64,000 nt of DNA, taken from JACKFB01 sp041389525. GTDB taxonomy: Bacteria > Myxococcota_A > UBA9042 > PHBI01 > JACKFB01. The stretch lies in assembly GCA_041389525.1 (NCBI GenBank), contig JAWKRR010000011.1:62001-126000 (forward strand). The letters are read 5' to 3'. The notes beneath the pieces are model-generated. The model made no database searches, had not been told where the DNA came from, and saw only the letters and a program-made list of their open reading frames with translations. A program made the translations under genes and the position numbers. This document shows positions 17,534 through 26,868 of the stretch, piece by piece; the stretch's first letter is position 1, and every line of letters begins with the position of its first letter.

Positions 17534-20500
17534 TCAGAACGTGCGCCGCAGCAGCAGCTCGATGCCGCCCTTGCCCGCGTCGCCGAAGTAGGTCTCGATC
17601 TTGAGGCCGCGCTTCATGGCGTAGACGATGCGCAGCTCGTGGACGTTCTCGTTCTCGTCGGCACCCAGGTCGGCGTCGTAGAGGATGAAGAGGTCGCGGC
17701 GAATGCGGGTGCCGGCGGTGATCCTCGCGTCCGAGAGCGCCGCGTCGTCGCCGACCTGGACCTCGAGGATGTCGATGGGCAGCTTGTCGGTGATGAACTT
17801 GGTCGCCGGGCCCAGGGCGAGGCCCACCACGGCGGTCAGGAGCTGGCCGCGCACGGCCTGTCCCTCGCCGCCGCCGCCGACCGGGTGGCCCACGGTGATG
17901 ATCGAGACGATGTTGGTCTCGTCCATTCCGGGGTTGGCGCTGAGCTTGAGCTCCGGCGCCGTCGCGCGGCCGGTCACGCGCACGTAGATCCGCGAGGCGT
18001 CCGTGGCGGTGAGGCCCAAGGGAGAGAGGTCCACGCCCGAGATGTCGTAGGTCGCCGTGACGTCCAGGATGGGGTCGAGGTCGGGCGAACCATCGAAGAC
18101 CACACGAGAATCCTGGGAGATCTCGAACTCGCGGCCCAGCACCTTCACCTTCCCGCGCTCCACGGTGATGACGCCCTCCAGGGCGACCTCCTCGCCGCGG
18201 ATCTTGGCGTGGACCCGACCGGCGAGCTCCAGGTCGAACATGTCGTTCTTCACGAAGAGGGTGCGCTTGGGCACGATGACGGTGGCGTCGATGCGGGCGC
18301 CGCCGGTGCGCACGGGGCGGATCTTGGCGGCGGCGCTCAGCTCCTCGACAGAGACGCCGATATCGCCGGCCGAGACGAAGACCACGTCGTCCGGCATGTC
18401 GGTGGAGTGGACCTCGCGGCCGCCCAGCAGCGGGTCGATGGTCCCGTCGTTGACGGTGAGCTGGCCGCTGATGAGGGGGCTGTCCAGGGTGCCGGCGACC
18501 GTGACATCGCCGGTGGCCCGCAGCTTCACCTCGCGCCGGGTGAGGGCCCGGAAGCGCCGCAGGGAGAGCGCGCCGTCGAGGACCCAGACCGACGTGTCGA
18601 GGCCGGGCGTCTCCACGGCGAGGCGGAGATCCATGGTGCCGCCGTCGCGTTCGAGGTGGATGGGTTCGATGATGAGGCGCTCTGGGGTGAGGCGCAGGGC
18701 GAGGTCGAGGTCTTCGGCCTCCAGGCCGATGGGGGCCAGCAGCACCTGGTCGAAGTGGGCGAGCATGCGGCCGTCGAGCTTTGGCGCGCCGATGGTGCCG
18801 GCGACGACCACGTCGGCGTCCAGGTGGCCGCGGGTGGTGCCGAAGACGCCGGGAAGCGCGCCGCGGAGGCCGGCGAGAGAGAACTGCGAGGTGCCGACGG
18901 AGCCGCTCAGGTCGACGGACTCGAGGTCGACACCGTCGAGGAGATCGATGACTCCGAGGGGAGCCGAGGCCTCGACGAAGAGGCGGCCATCGTTGGCGGC
19001 CTGCTCGACGCTGAAGCTGGCCAGGGTGGTGTGGCGGCGGACGCGGACGTCGACGCGCACGGCGGAGGCCAGGGTGGCGGCGACAGCGGACGCCGCGGGT
19101 TGGTCGGAGGTGGCCACGGGCGCATCGGGCGAGCGGGCAGCTTCGGCGTGCAGGATCAGGCGCGCTTCGGCTTGCGGACCGCCGCTGACGACGAGCTCCA
19201 GCTTGAGCTCCACGCCGGGGATGGCGCCGTCGAGGATGCGGCCGATCTCGGGCGATATGTCCGTGATGGTGTCGACGGGGGCCGCCGAGCTCAGGCGCAG
19301 GCTGGTGCGCTCGTCGTCGATGAAGGCGGCGACGGGCGCGCCGGAGATGAGGCGCGGGCCGAAGGACGGCAGCAGGCCCTCGACGCGCAGGGCTTCGCCG
19401 CTGTTTCCCGCGATGGCGGCGGTGATCTCGAGGTCGCTGTCGCGGGTGGCGAGGTCCAGGCCGACGCTGGCCGCGCCGCCGCCGATGTGGATGTCGTCGA
19501 CGCGAATCTGCCCGCCGATGGCCGGGTCGCCGAGAGTGCCGGAGATGTCGACCGCGGCGACGAACTGCGCGCGTTGGAGGTCACCGAGCTCGCCGGTGAA
19601 GGGCAAATCGCTCAGGCGGGTCTTGGCGATTCGCAGCTCGAGGGCCAGCGGCTCGCGCTCGAGCCGCTCGAGGAGGGAGCCGGTCGCGCCAGGCTGGACC
19701 GCCAACTCGGCGAGGTTCGACGGCACGCTGGCGAGCAGCAGGACGCGCTCGACCCCCTCGTCCACCAGCCGGATATCCAACTTGCTCCCGCTGGCGCCCA
19801 GGATGACGCCAAGGTGGGCGCTGCCGTCCGCGATGGGGCCGTAGACGACGTCGGCGAGGTCGATATCGACGGCGGCGACTGGCTGCCCGAGGGTCCCGCC
19901 GACCACCGCGGAGCCGGTGAGCACGCCGGTCGGCGCGTCTTCGCCGCCGCCTTCGAGCCAGGGCGCGAAGTCATCCAACACGACGCGCGCGATCTGGATG
20001 TCCGCGGCGAAGGGGGTCTGCGGTGTGATGGCGGGCGGCCCATCGAAGGTCACGCGGGCCGCGCTGAGCAAAGACAAGGAGATGGCTCGGTCGCCGTTCC
20101 ACTTGGCGTCCACGGTCCCCTTGGTGCCGTCCTCCGCGATGCGCGCGTCCAGGGTCAGCTCGAGCGCCTCGATGGGCCCCACCTGGGCTTCGGTCAGGGA
20201 CGCCTTCAGCGCGACGGTGGGGTCTCTCAGCGTGCCCTTTATCGAGCCGCGCAAGGTGAGATCGCCGGAGACATCGATGTCGGCGAAGGGATCGATGCCG
20301 AACCCGCGCAGGGACGCCAGCCACGCGGCCAGCGGCACCTTCTCGGCGGTGACGCTGGCGGCGACGGCCCCGCGCGTGGGCTCGACGAGGCCGCCGATCA
20401 CCAGGACCGCGCGCGGCTCGGCGATGTCGTGAACGCTCAGGCCGGTCACGCTGAAGGCGCCGGTCTTTTGCACGTACCGAACGACGGCACCCGGCTGCGC

Positions 20501-22855
20501 CTCGAAGCCGTGGGCGCCGCGCTGCAGCTTCAGCGACCGCAGCTTGGCCTCGATGGGCTTGCCCTTCGCGATCGAGTCCACGGACACGCCGACCTCCACC
20601 TGGGCGTCCTCGCCCTCCGCGGTGAGGTCCAGCACGCCGCCGGATCTGGGGCTGAAGCGCGCCTCGAGCCGCGCCTTGTCCAAGCGGATACCGGCCGCCT
20701 TGATGTCGCGCGCGCCGACCGTCGCGTTCACGGTAGGCAGGCCCTTGCCCAGGGTGACCGCGCCCTGGATTCGCGCGCCCGCCACGCTGGTCTCGGCGTC
20801 GACGCGGAGGGCGGCGACCTCCAAATCTACAGTCGCGGACAGGTGTTCTGGATGATCCAGCGGCACGGTCGCCGCGATGGTGCCCTTGGCGCTGCCCACG
20901 GAGGGCCCCGCCTGCAGAGCCAGCCCGCGCACCGAGACCGGCCCGCTGGCGGTGAGCGTCGTATCGGTCATCGACGCCTCGAGCTTGGCCGTCGCGCCCT
21001 TGACCGCCACCCCGGGCGCCCGCACGCCCGCCGCCTCCAGGTTGGCCGAGGCCCGCAGCGTGCCGTCCTCGGCCATGAACACGTCGAAGGGTGCGGACGC
21101 CCGGGACAGCCCGATGGCGTCGCCCTGGCGCAGGTCGTTGGCGGAGAAGTCGCCGCGGGCGCGGACGCCGCCATCCTCCGGCTCGAAGCGCGCGGTGAGG
21201 TCGCCGGTGCGCAGGGCGATGTCCAACGCCGCCGCGTCGGCCAGGTGCAGCGTCAGGTCGCCCGTCGGTAAGCCCTCGCCCGGCCAGTCCAGGTTCGTCG
21301 CGACGCTGACGTCACCGAGCTTCGCGGCGACCCCGAGGGATTCGGGGACCTCGAGGTCGTGGGCGACCAAGCTCAGCGTGCCCTTCGCGCGCTGGAGCGC
21401 CGAGATGTCGAAGCCCTCGCCGAGCTCTACCGAGGCCTCCAGGCGCAGGCTCTCGACCTGGCCGGCCAGCCCGTCGATGTCGAAGAGGCGCGTCCACGCC
21501 TCGATATCGAGATTGGACAGGTCCACCTCCGCGGAGATGGGCCCGGGCGGAAGATGCGGCGCTCGCACGCTCAAGCTGAGGTGCCCGTCTTGGGCGTCGT
21601 CCGCGGCCATGTCGAGGGCCAGCGCCCCCTCCACCGCCGACGCGCTCAGCCGAATCGGGGTCGGGACGAAGTCGATGCCGGAGAGCTGGCGCAGGTGGAT
21701 GTTGGCGTAGGCCTCGCCGGTGGTCGTGGGGTCGCCGTGGCCTCGGCCGGAGACGTCGAAGCTGATGTTGAGCGGCCACTCGAACTGCGGCGCGAGCTTT
21801 TGCGGCTGCAGCTTGCGCGCGGCGACGGCGACGATCCACGAGGGGTCGGTCGCCAGAACATCGCCCGAAGCCCGCACCGAGATGGCGCCGCCGGGGGAGA
21901 CGAAATCCAGCGCGAGGGCGAGGTGACTGAGCGGGCCCGCCACGGCCCCGGTTCCGTCGATGGTGCCTTGCAGATCGTCGCGCCCCAGCAGGCCGCCGAG
22001 GGGCTCGAGCTCGACGTGGGCGCGGTCGACCGTCAGGGCGAGGATCGGCGCGTCCAAGCGGTCGATGCCGCCGCGCAGGTCCAGCTCGTGCGGCCCGCCG
22101 ACCACGTTGAGGCGGTCGAACACGAGCGAATCGCCCTTCAGCGCGCCCGAGGCCACAAGCTCGACGCGATCGACGGGGAGGCCTTCGGCGGCGCCGGTGA
22201 TTCGCACCTCGTCCCAACGGAGCCCCTGCCCGTCCAGCGCGATCGAGGCCTTCACGGTGAGGTCCGTCAGCGCGATGGAGCCCTCGGCGGCGGACTGGGC
22301 GATACGTGCGTCGGCGACGGCGATGCGGTCGAGCACGATGGTCCAGTCCAGGGCGTCCGTCGCCTCGTCCTCGGGCGTCGGCGGGGCGGGATTCTTCGCG
22401 GCGAAGGCGCGGGCGAGGCGAACGCGGCCCTGGGAATCCAATATCTCGGCCTCGGGCTTCTCCAGCTTGAGGCTGTGGATCTCGACCTGCTTCTGGATCA
22501 GCGGCCACAGCCGATACTCGAGGTCGAGGCGCGCGAGCGACAGCGCCTGCTGGCCGTCGGGGTCGTCGACGGTCACGCCGACAAAGGAGATGCGGCGGAT
22601 CACCGGCCCCTCGATGCGCTCGACGTGGAGCGTCCCGCGGATCCCGGCGTTCACCGCTGACAGCGCGACCTCGAGCGCCTTGGCCCGGCCCCAATCGGTC
22701 TGCAGCACGAGGATCGCCGACGGGACCGCCAGCAACACCAGCAGCACCAGCCCGAGGATCGACCACATGATGCGGCGCCACCAGCGGCGGCGTTTGGGCG
22801 GCGGCGACTGGTCGTCAGGCTCTGCGCCTGGCGCTGGCTGGGGGGCGTCAGCCAT
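17534..22855 (-). CDS. tamB: Translocation and assembly module subunit TamB (AsmA-like)
   Basis: A 1,773-residue protein. A Pro- and Arg-rich cytoplasmic N-terminus is followed by one membrane helix (about 29-50), then a very long beta-rich, repeat-like region with LxLxxxxL strands typical of lipid-transporting AsmA/Vps13-like bridges. The conserved TamB domain occupies about the last 350 residues and ends in the characteristic terminal Phe (LLLRRTF). TamB spans the periplasm from the inner membrane to TamA and is implicated in phospholipid transport and outer-membrane protein assembly. It starts within the TamA stop codon (TGATG), so the pair is one operon. It is longer than E. coli TamB (about 1,260 residues). 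Confidence 0.93.
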   Translation of the reverse strand: MADAPQPAPGAEPDDQSPPPKRRRWWRRIMWSILGLVLLVLLAVPSAILVLQTDWGRAKALEVALSAVNAGIRGTLHVERIEGPVIRRISFVGVTVDDPDGQQALSLARLDLEYRLWPLIQKQVEIHSLKLEKPEAEILDSQGRVRLARAFAAKNPAPPTPEDEATDALDWTIVLDRIAVADARIAQSAAEGSIALTDLTVKASIALDGQGLRWDEVRITGAAEGLPVDRVELVASGALKGDSLVFDRLNVVGGPHELDLRGGIDRLDAPILALTVDRAHVELEPLGGLLGRDDLQGTIDGTGAVAGPLSHLALALDFVSPGGAISVRASGDVLATDPSWIVAVAARKLQPQKLAPQFEWPLNISFDVSGRGHGDPTTTGEAYANIHLRQLSGIDFVPTPIRLSASAVEGALALDMAADDAQDGHLSLSVRAPHLPPGPISAEVDLSNLDIEAWTRLFDIDGLAGQVESLRLEASVELGEGFDISALQRAKGTLSLVAHDLEVPESLGVAAKLGDVSVATNLDWPGEGLPTGDLTLHLADAAALDIALRTGDLTARFEPEDGGVRARGDFSANDLRQGDAIGLSRASAPFDVFMAEDGTLRASANLEAAGVRAPGVAVKGATAKLEASMTDTTLTASGPVSVRGLALQAGPSVGSAKGTIAATVPLDHPEHLSATVDLEVAALRVDAETSVAGARIQGAVTLGKGLPTVNATVGARDIKAAGIRLDKARLEARFSPRSGGVLDLTAEGEDAQVEVGVSVDSIAKGKPIEAKLRSLKLQRGAHGFEAQPGAVVRYVQKTGAFSVTGLSVHDIAEPRAVLVIGGLVEPTRGAVAASVTAEKVPLAAWLASLRGFGIDPFADIDVSGDLTLRGSIKGTLRDPTVALKASLTEAQVGPIEALELTLDARIAEDGTKGTVDAKWNGDRAISLSLLSAARVTFDGPPAITPQTPFAADIQIARVVLDDFAPWLEGGGEDAPTGVLTGSAVVGGTLGQPVAAVDIDLADVVYGPIADGSAHLGVILGASGSKLDIRLVDEGVERVLLLASVPSNLAELAVQPGATGSLLERLEREPLALELRIAKTRLSDLPFTGELGDLQRAQFVAAVDISGTLGDPAIGGQIRVDDIHIGGGAASVGLDLATRDSDLEITAAIAGNSGEALRVEGLLPSFGPRLISGAPVAAFIDDERTSLRLSSAAPVDTITDISPEIGRILDGAIPGVELKLELVVSGGPQAEARLILHAEAARSPDAPVATSDQPAASAVAATLASAVRVDVRVRRHTTLASFSVEQAANDGRLFVEASAPLGVIDLLDGVDLESVDLSGSVGTSQFSLAGLRGALPGVFGTTRGHLDADVVVAGTIGAPKLDGRMLAHFDQVLLAPIGLEAEDLDLALRLTPERLIIEPIHLERDGGTMDLRLAVETPGLDTSVWVLDGALSLRRFRALTRREVKLRATGDVTVAGTLDSPLISGQLTVNDGTIDPLLGGREVHSTDMPDDVVFVSAGDIGVSVEELSAAAKIRPVRTGGARIDATVIVPKRTLFVKNDMFDLELAGRVHAKIRGEEVALEGVITVERGKVKVLGREFEISQDSRVVFDGSPDLDPILDVTATYDISGVDLSPLGLTATDASRIYVRVTGRATAPELKLSANPGMDETNIVSIITVGHPVGGGGEGQAVRGQLLTAVVGLALGPATKFITDKLPIDILEVQVGDDAALSDARITAGTRIRRDLFILYDADLGADENENVHELRIVYAMKRGLKIETYFGDAGKGGIELLLRRTF

Positions 22856-24945
22856 CAGAATGACTGCCCGATGCTGAAGTGGAAGGTGTAGCCGGGCGGG
22901 CTCGGCGTGGTCAGCAGGAGGCCCAGGTCCACGCGGATGGGGCCGAAGGGCGTGAGATAGCGCACCCCGGGGCCGACGGCGACCTGCAGGCTGCCAAAGG
23001 AGAAGTCGTGCCGATCGGCCCAGACCTCGCCCACGTCGACGAAGGCGACCAGGCCGAAGTTGTAGGGCAGGTAGAAGCGCGCTTCGAAGGTGCCCAGCAG
23101 CGACAGATCGCCGCCGACATAGATGCGGTCACCCTTGGGGCAGGCGCCTTGCCCTGTGCTGGAGCGGGTGGTGAGGCCATCGTCGCTCTTGCAGAGGATG
23201 GGGCCCATGGTCCGGGCGCCGAACCCGCGCACATCCGCGGCGCCGCCTCCGAAAAAGCGCGCGGGCAACGGCACGTCGGTGCCTTTGGCGGGGAAAGTCT
23301 GGGAGTACCGGCCGCGCAGCGCCAGCGTCAGCCACTGGGCGGCCTGCCAATAGAGCCGCAGGTCGGTCTGGAAGCGCACGTACTTGAAGTCGCTGCCGAG
23401 GAAGTTCGTGGACTCCTGAAGCCGCACCTCGGCGTAGCCGCCCTGCCGTGTGTCGAAGGCGCTGTCGCGCTGGTCGGCGACGAAGACCTGCTCGAGGTAG
23501 GCCAGCAGGTACGCGTCCCGGAAGTCCAGCCCCAGGGTCTGCTCACGCGTCAGGCTCAGCGAGTCGGAGTAGTTGAAGTAGCGGTAGTAGGTCAGGCTGT
23601 AGCCGAGCTCGACGCTCAAAAAACCGAGGAAGCGCCTGGCCAGCGCGACCGCGCCGGTGGTGGCGTGGCTCTGGTAGCCGAGCGCCAGGTCGAGGGTGTA
23701 GTCGAGCCGCCCGCGAAACGTGATGTACTCCTCGAGGACCGAGTGCTGCCGGAACTCCGCCCCGAGCTCAAGCCCGGGGCCCAGGCGCTGGGGCGCGAAG
23801 AAGGTGGGGAGGACGATGAGCGCCGGCTTCACCTCGACGTCGAAGTAGCGCTGCTTGCCGAAGAAATCTCGGAACTGCAGGCCGCCGCTGAGGAAGACGT
23901 CGCTGCGGACGTTGTCGATGCTGGCGCCGAGCCCAGCGCGGAACTCGCGCATCGGCATCTCTTGAACTTCGACGACCAGGGGCACCTGAGCGGGCCAGGG
24001 GAGGTCGCGGACCGACCCGTACGTCGCCGGTTGCCCGTCCAGCAGTTCGGCCGGCGTGGGCCGCCTCACGCGCACGCCGACCGAGAAGAAGACACCGAGC
24101 TCCTGAAGGCGCCGCTCGATATTGCGCAGCTTTCGCCCCTCGGGGATGTCGCCGGGAGCGAGGCTGACGCGACGCATGATGCGCTCCGTCGGCACGACCT
24201 TGTTGCCCTCGATGATGATCTCGGAGAGGCGCGCCAGGGGCCCCGGCGCGAGGCGAACCCGGAGCTCGACTTGGTCCGTGACCCGCGAGACCGCGACCTC
24301 CACGAAGACCGCGGCGTGCACGAAGCCCGCGTCGGTGAGCAGCTTCACGATGTCGCGCTTGGCCTGGATGTGGAGCTCTTCCTCCCAGACGTCGCCGGCC
24401 TCGAACGGCACCGCGTCTTCGATCTCGGGCTGTAGTTCGATCAAGCGCCGCGCGGCCTCAGCGTCGGTCGGGTCGACCGGCTCCAGGCCCAAGAAGCGCA
24501 CCTCGGTGATCTTGGACGGCTCGCCCTCGTCGACGTCGAAGTGGACCCGGACCGCGTACTTGTCGATGGGCTCGACCCGGTGGCCGGTCACGCGGGCATG
24601 AAAATACCCACGCGACGCGTACATGCTCGCGATCCGCTGGGCGTCCGCGGCCAGGTCGGCGCGCTCGAGCACCGGCTTGCGCCCGAACTTCCAGTTGTCG
24701 GAGTGGGTCTGCAGCTCCGCCTCGATGGCCCGGTCGCGCATCACGTCGTTTCCGTGAATCTTCACGTCGCCGATGATCTTCTCGCCCTCGGGCGCGCGCC
24801 ACCGCCCCAGGCGAATGCGGCCGTTGCAGGCGCTCGCCAGCAGGCAGGCCACGACGAGCGCGCACACGAGGACGCGGCGGCCGAGGCCGCGACCGGCGAC
24901 GCCAACGTGTACGCCGCCCAGCGTGCGCGAGGGGTTCGGAGGCAT
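22855..24945 (-). CDS. tamA: BamA/TamA-family outer-membrane assembly protein
   Basis: A 696-residue protein with an N-terminal export signal ending in CLLASACNG, a plausible lipobox. POTRA-like modules follow (about 55-140, 140-235, 235-320), with ITEVRFLG and SEIIIEGNKVVPTERIM as typical strands. The C-terminal half is a 16-strand-type barrel with the lid-loop motif ARFFGGGAADVRGFG and the closing strand FHFSIGQSF ending in Phe. Members insert barrel proteins into the outer membrane. Coupling to tamB directly downstream supports TamA over BamA. The lipoprotein-type signal is unusual for a barrel protein. Confidence 0.92.
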   Translation of the reverse strand: MPPNPSRTLGGVHVGVAGRGLGRRVLVCALVVACLLASACNGRIRLGRWRAPEGEKIIGDVKIHGNDVMRDRAIEAELQTHSDNWKFGRKPVLERADLAADAQRIASMYASRGYFHARVTGHRVEPIDKYAVRVHFDVDEGEPSKITEVRFLGLEPVDPTDAEAARRLIELQPEIEDAVPFEAGDVWEEELHIQAKRDIVKLLTDAGFVHAAVFVEVAVSRVTDQVELRVRLAPGPLARLSEIIIEGNKVVPTERIMRRVSLAPGDIPEGRKLRNIERRLQELGVFFSVGVRVRRPTPAELLDGQPATYGSVRDLPWPAQVPLVVEVQEMPMREFRAGLGASIDNVRSDVFLSGGLQFRDFFGKQRYFDVEVKPALIVLPTFFAPQRLGPGLELGAEFRQHSVLEEYITFRGRLDYTLDLALGYQSHATTGAVALARRFLGFLSVELGYSLTYYRYFNYSDSLSLTREQTLGLDFRDAYLLAYLEQVFVADQRDSAFDTRQGGYAEVRLQESTNFLGSDFKYVRFQTDLRLYWQAAQWLTLALRGRYSQTFPAKGTDVPLPARFFGGGAADVRGFGARTMGPILCKSDDGLTTRSSTGQGACPKGDRIYVGGDLSLLGTFEARFYLPYNFGLVAFVDVGEVWADRHDFSFGSLQVAVGPGVRYLTPFGPIRVDLGLLLTTPSPPGYTFHFSIGQSF

Positions 24946-25080
24946 GAAGAAGGTCCAGCGAGAAGGGCGGCGCGTGTAGCCCGCACAAACTCTACGACTG
25001 ACGCGCTCGTGGCAAGCTCAGGATGCTTGCGCCAGTGGCGCTGGCCCTGATTCTTGCCGACTCCGCATCCCACCGCGACC

Positions 25081-25710
25081 ATGACCGCCATGGGACGATG
25101 GACCACCCGCCTGCTTGGACTTCTGCGCTCGGAGCGCTACGGCAGCCCGATGCTCGCGGTCTCCGGCGGCAGGCTCTTCTTGCCAGGCGGCCGACGCGGG
25201 CGCATCGGCGCCTTCTTGCTGGACGCGCGCCCGGTGACAAACGCCGAGTATCGGGCCTTCGTGGGGGCCACGGGCGCCCGGATGCCAGATTGGACCTGGC
25301 GCAGCGGCTTCGACCACGCCGATCAACCCGTCGTCGGCGTCTCCCTCGACGAGGCCCGCCGCTACGCGCGCTGGGCCGGAAAGCGACTACCCACGGTGCG
25401 CGAGTGGATGCGCGCCGCCCGCGCGGACCGACGCGCGCCCTACCCCTGGGGCGACGCGTTCCCACAGCCGGCCTTCGCACACTATGGCCGCGGCTCCCGC
25501 GGCGCACCGTCCCAGAGCGACGAACGCACCCGGCGCGCCGGCCACGGCCCCTTCGGTCACCAAGACCTCGCCGGCAACGTCTGGGAGTGGACCGACGAGG
25601 GGCTGCTGCTCGGCGGGTTCTGGGGGTCCGAAGACCCCCGCCTCGACTCCCCCCTGGCCGAGCCCCCCGCGCGCCTCTCAGCCGGCATCGGCTTCCGCTG
25701 CGCCGTCTGA
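25081..25710 (+). CDS. Formylglycine-generating-enzyme/SUMF1-like protein
   Basis: A 209-residue protein; ATG 25081 is chosen, but ATG 25090 and a TTG at 25054 are also possible because no clear ribosome site is visible. Conserved pieces are LLDARPVTNAEYRAFV, PVVGVSLDEARRYARWAGKRLPTVREW, YPWGD, HQDLAGNVWEWTDEG and the terminal GIGFRC. It is shorter than true sulfatase-activating FGE enzymes (about 280 or more residues), and the usual RGGSW..C segment before GFRC is replaced, so it is probably a non-catalytic or differently specialised FGE-sulfatase-fold protein. No sulfatase gene is nearby. Confidence 0.85.
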   Translation: MTAMGRWTTRLLGLLRSERYGSPMLAVSGGRLFLPGGRRGRIGAFLLDARPVTNAEYRAFVGATGARMPDWTWRSGFDHADQPVVGVSLDEARRYARWAGKRLPTVREWMRAARADRRAPYPWGDAFPQPAFAHYGRGSRGAPSQSDERTRRAGHGPFGHQDLAGNVWEWTDEGLLLGGFWGSEDPRLDSPLAEPPARLSAGIGFRCAV

Positions 25711-25717
25711 CGAGAGA

Positions 25718-26512
25718 CTAGCGCGCCACGGCCAGCTGGATGCGAGCCCCTTTCGGCGCACGCAGCCCAGCGCCACCCATCTCGCTGCGGGCCTCGACGC
25801 GCAGGCCGACGAGCGAGTCGGTGGCCTCGCCGAGCCGGGTGATCCGCAAGGTGTAGCCGATGGTGCAGGTCTGCCCCTTCGGCGTCGCGGCGCAGGCGCG
25901 GGCGACGTCCGGGGTGATGGTCACGGTCGAGATGCCGGAGTAAGTCGCGCTGCCGGCGCCGGGGAGCGCGTCAGGCACGACCTGGAGATTCACCGGCTCG
26001 GTAGCGCCGATGCGAACCGGCGCGTCGGGCGAGCTGACGACCGGGAGGCCAGTGACTTCGACCTGGAGGCGGGTGGTGACACCGACCTCCTCGACCTCCG
26101 GCGCGGCCGCGGCGACGGCGACGCCCGGCGCGGTGCCGGCGCGCTCGGCGTCCGCTTGGGTCAGCGCGTTGATCCAGCTCAGCTCGTCCTCATCGAAGAG
26201 GGTCGGCGAGCCGTAGGACGCGCCGGCTGAGCGGTAACTGGCCTCCGGCGTGGCGATATGCGGCGCGACCTTCGGCTGCTCGACGGGTCGCCCCTCACGC
26301 GCCGCGGCCACGGCGGCGGCGCTGACCCGCAGCTCCGCGCGGACGGTGATGGCGGTCTGCCCACGATAGAGCGCGGACTGCAGGGTCGTCGCCTCGTTGC
26401 GCAGCGTCCAACGCGCCGGGGAGTCGGGGGTCGGCGTGCTGGTAGCAAGCACAGGGCTGGCGATCAAGCAGGTCAGAGCGAAGCAGAACGACGGGACGAG
26501 AAGACGATGCAT
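25718..26512 (-). CDS. Secreted protein of unknown function under a sigma-54-type promoter
   Basis: A 264-residue protein. The ATG has GGAGG five bases upstream and opens a signal peptide of about 23 residues (CLIASPVLA). The mature part is Ala/Val/Thr-rich and beta-rich, with repeated strands such as TAITVRAELRVSA and TRLQVEVTGLPVV, and one likely disulfide (CAATPKGQTC). No family is recognised. A 16/16 match to the sigma-54 consensus lies 37 bases before the start codon, with a candidate activator site further upstream, so expression is probably regulated by an enhancer-binding activator. Confidence 0.65.
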   Translation of the reverse strand: MHRLLVPSFCFALTCLIASPVLATSTPTPDSPARWTLRNEATTLQSALYRGQTAITVRAELRVSAAAVAAAREGRPVEQPKVAPHIATPEASYRSAGASYGSPTLFDEDELSWINALTQADAERAGTAPGVAVAAAAPEVEEVGVTTRLQVEVTGLPVVSSPDAPVRIGATEPVNLQVVPDALPGAGSATYSGISTVTITPDVARACAATPKGQTCTIGYTLRITRLGEATDSLVGLRVEARSEMGGAGLRAPKGARIQLAVAR

Positions 26513-26548
26513 GGGGACCTCCAGCCACTCGGGGCGGGCCGAGAACAG

Positions 26549-26564
26549 AGCAAGGGCCGTGCCA
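26549..26564 (-). promoter_or_regulatory. Sigma-54 (-24/-12) promoter of the secreted protein gene
   Basis: On the minus strand this reads TGGCACGGCCCTTGCT, matching every fixed position of the published consensus TGGCACGNNNNTTGCW. The predicted start of transcription is near 26538, giving a leader of about 26 bases that contains the GGAGG ribosome site. Confidence 0.75.
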
Positions 26565-26605
26565 CCCAGTCCGATCCTATAAATTCAGCAAGTTACAAGC
26601 GGAGA

Positions 26606-26650
26606 GTGTCCCGCGCGGCCTGTCCTACTGGCACAGATGTCACGGGACAC
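26606..26650. promoter_or_regulatory. Candidate activator site: 8-bp inverted repeat upstream of the sigma-54 promoter
   Basis: GTGTCCCG (26606-26613) and its exact reverse complement CGGGACAC (26643-26650) lie about 70-110 bases upstream of the predicted sigma-54 start, the usual position of enhancer-binding-protein sites. The assignment rests on position and symmetry only. The rest of the 356-base gap (26513-26868) holds this site, the promoter, an AT-rich patch near 26576-26600 and the hairpin at 26745; no gene is seen. Confidence 0.35.
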
Positions 26651-26744
26651 GTCACAGATCTGACGCGGCCTCCGTCGCCGACCTCGTCGGTGGGACCGCT
26701 TGCGTCCCGGCGTCGATCGGCGTCTCGGAATGCCCCCGTAGAAC

Positions 26745-26780
26745 GAAGCCGCCTGCCCGTGGTCACAGGCAGGCGGCTTC
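26745..26780 (-). terminator. Perfect 13-bp hairpin downstream of the MBL enzyme gene
   Basis: The arms 26745-26757 and 26768-26780 are exact reverse complements around a 10-base loop. It lies about 90 bases past the MBL stop codon and upstream of the next gene's sigma-54 promoter, so it would insulate the two units. Read on the minus strand, a short GTTCT follows. Confidence 0.5.
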
Positions 26781-26868
26781 CCAGGCGCCAGATCGGAGTC
26801 CAGACGAGGCGGCGACCGGCCCGCGACGCCCTGTCACGCGCGTCGCACCGTCCCCGACTCGCGCGCGC

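Noticed and set aside
17639..21271. Long plus-strand open frame opposite tamB
   Set aside because: GC-rich codon bias removes stop codons on the antisense strand. No ribosome site or domain is visible and tamB is unambiguous.
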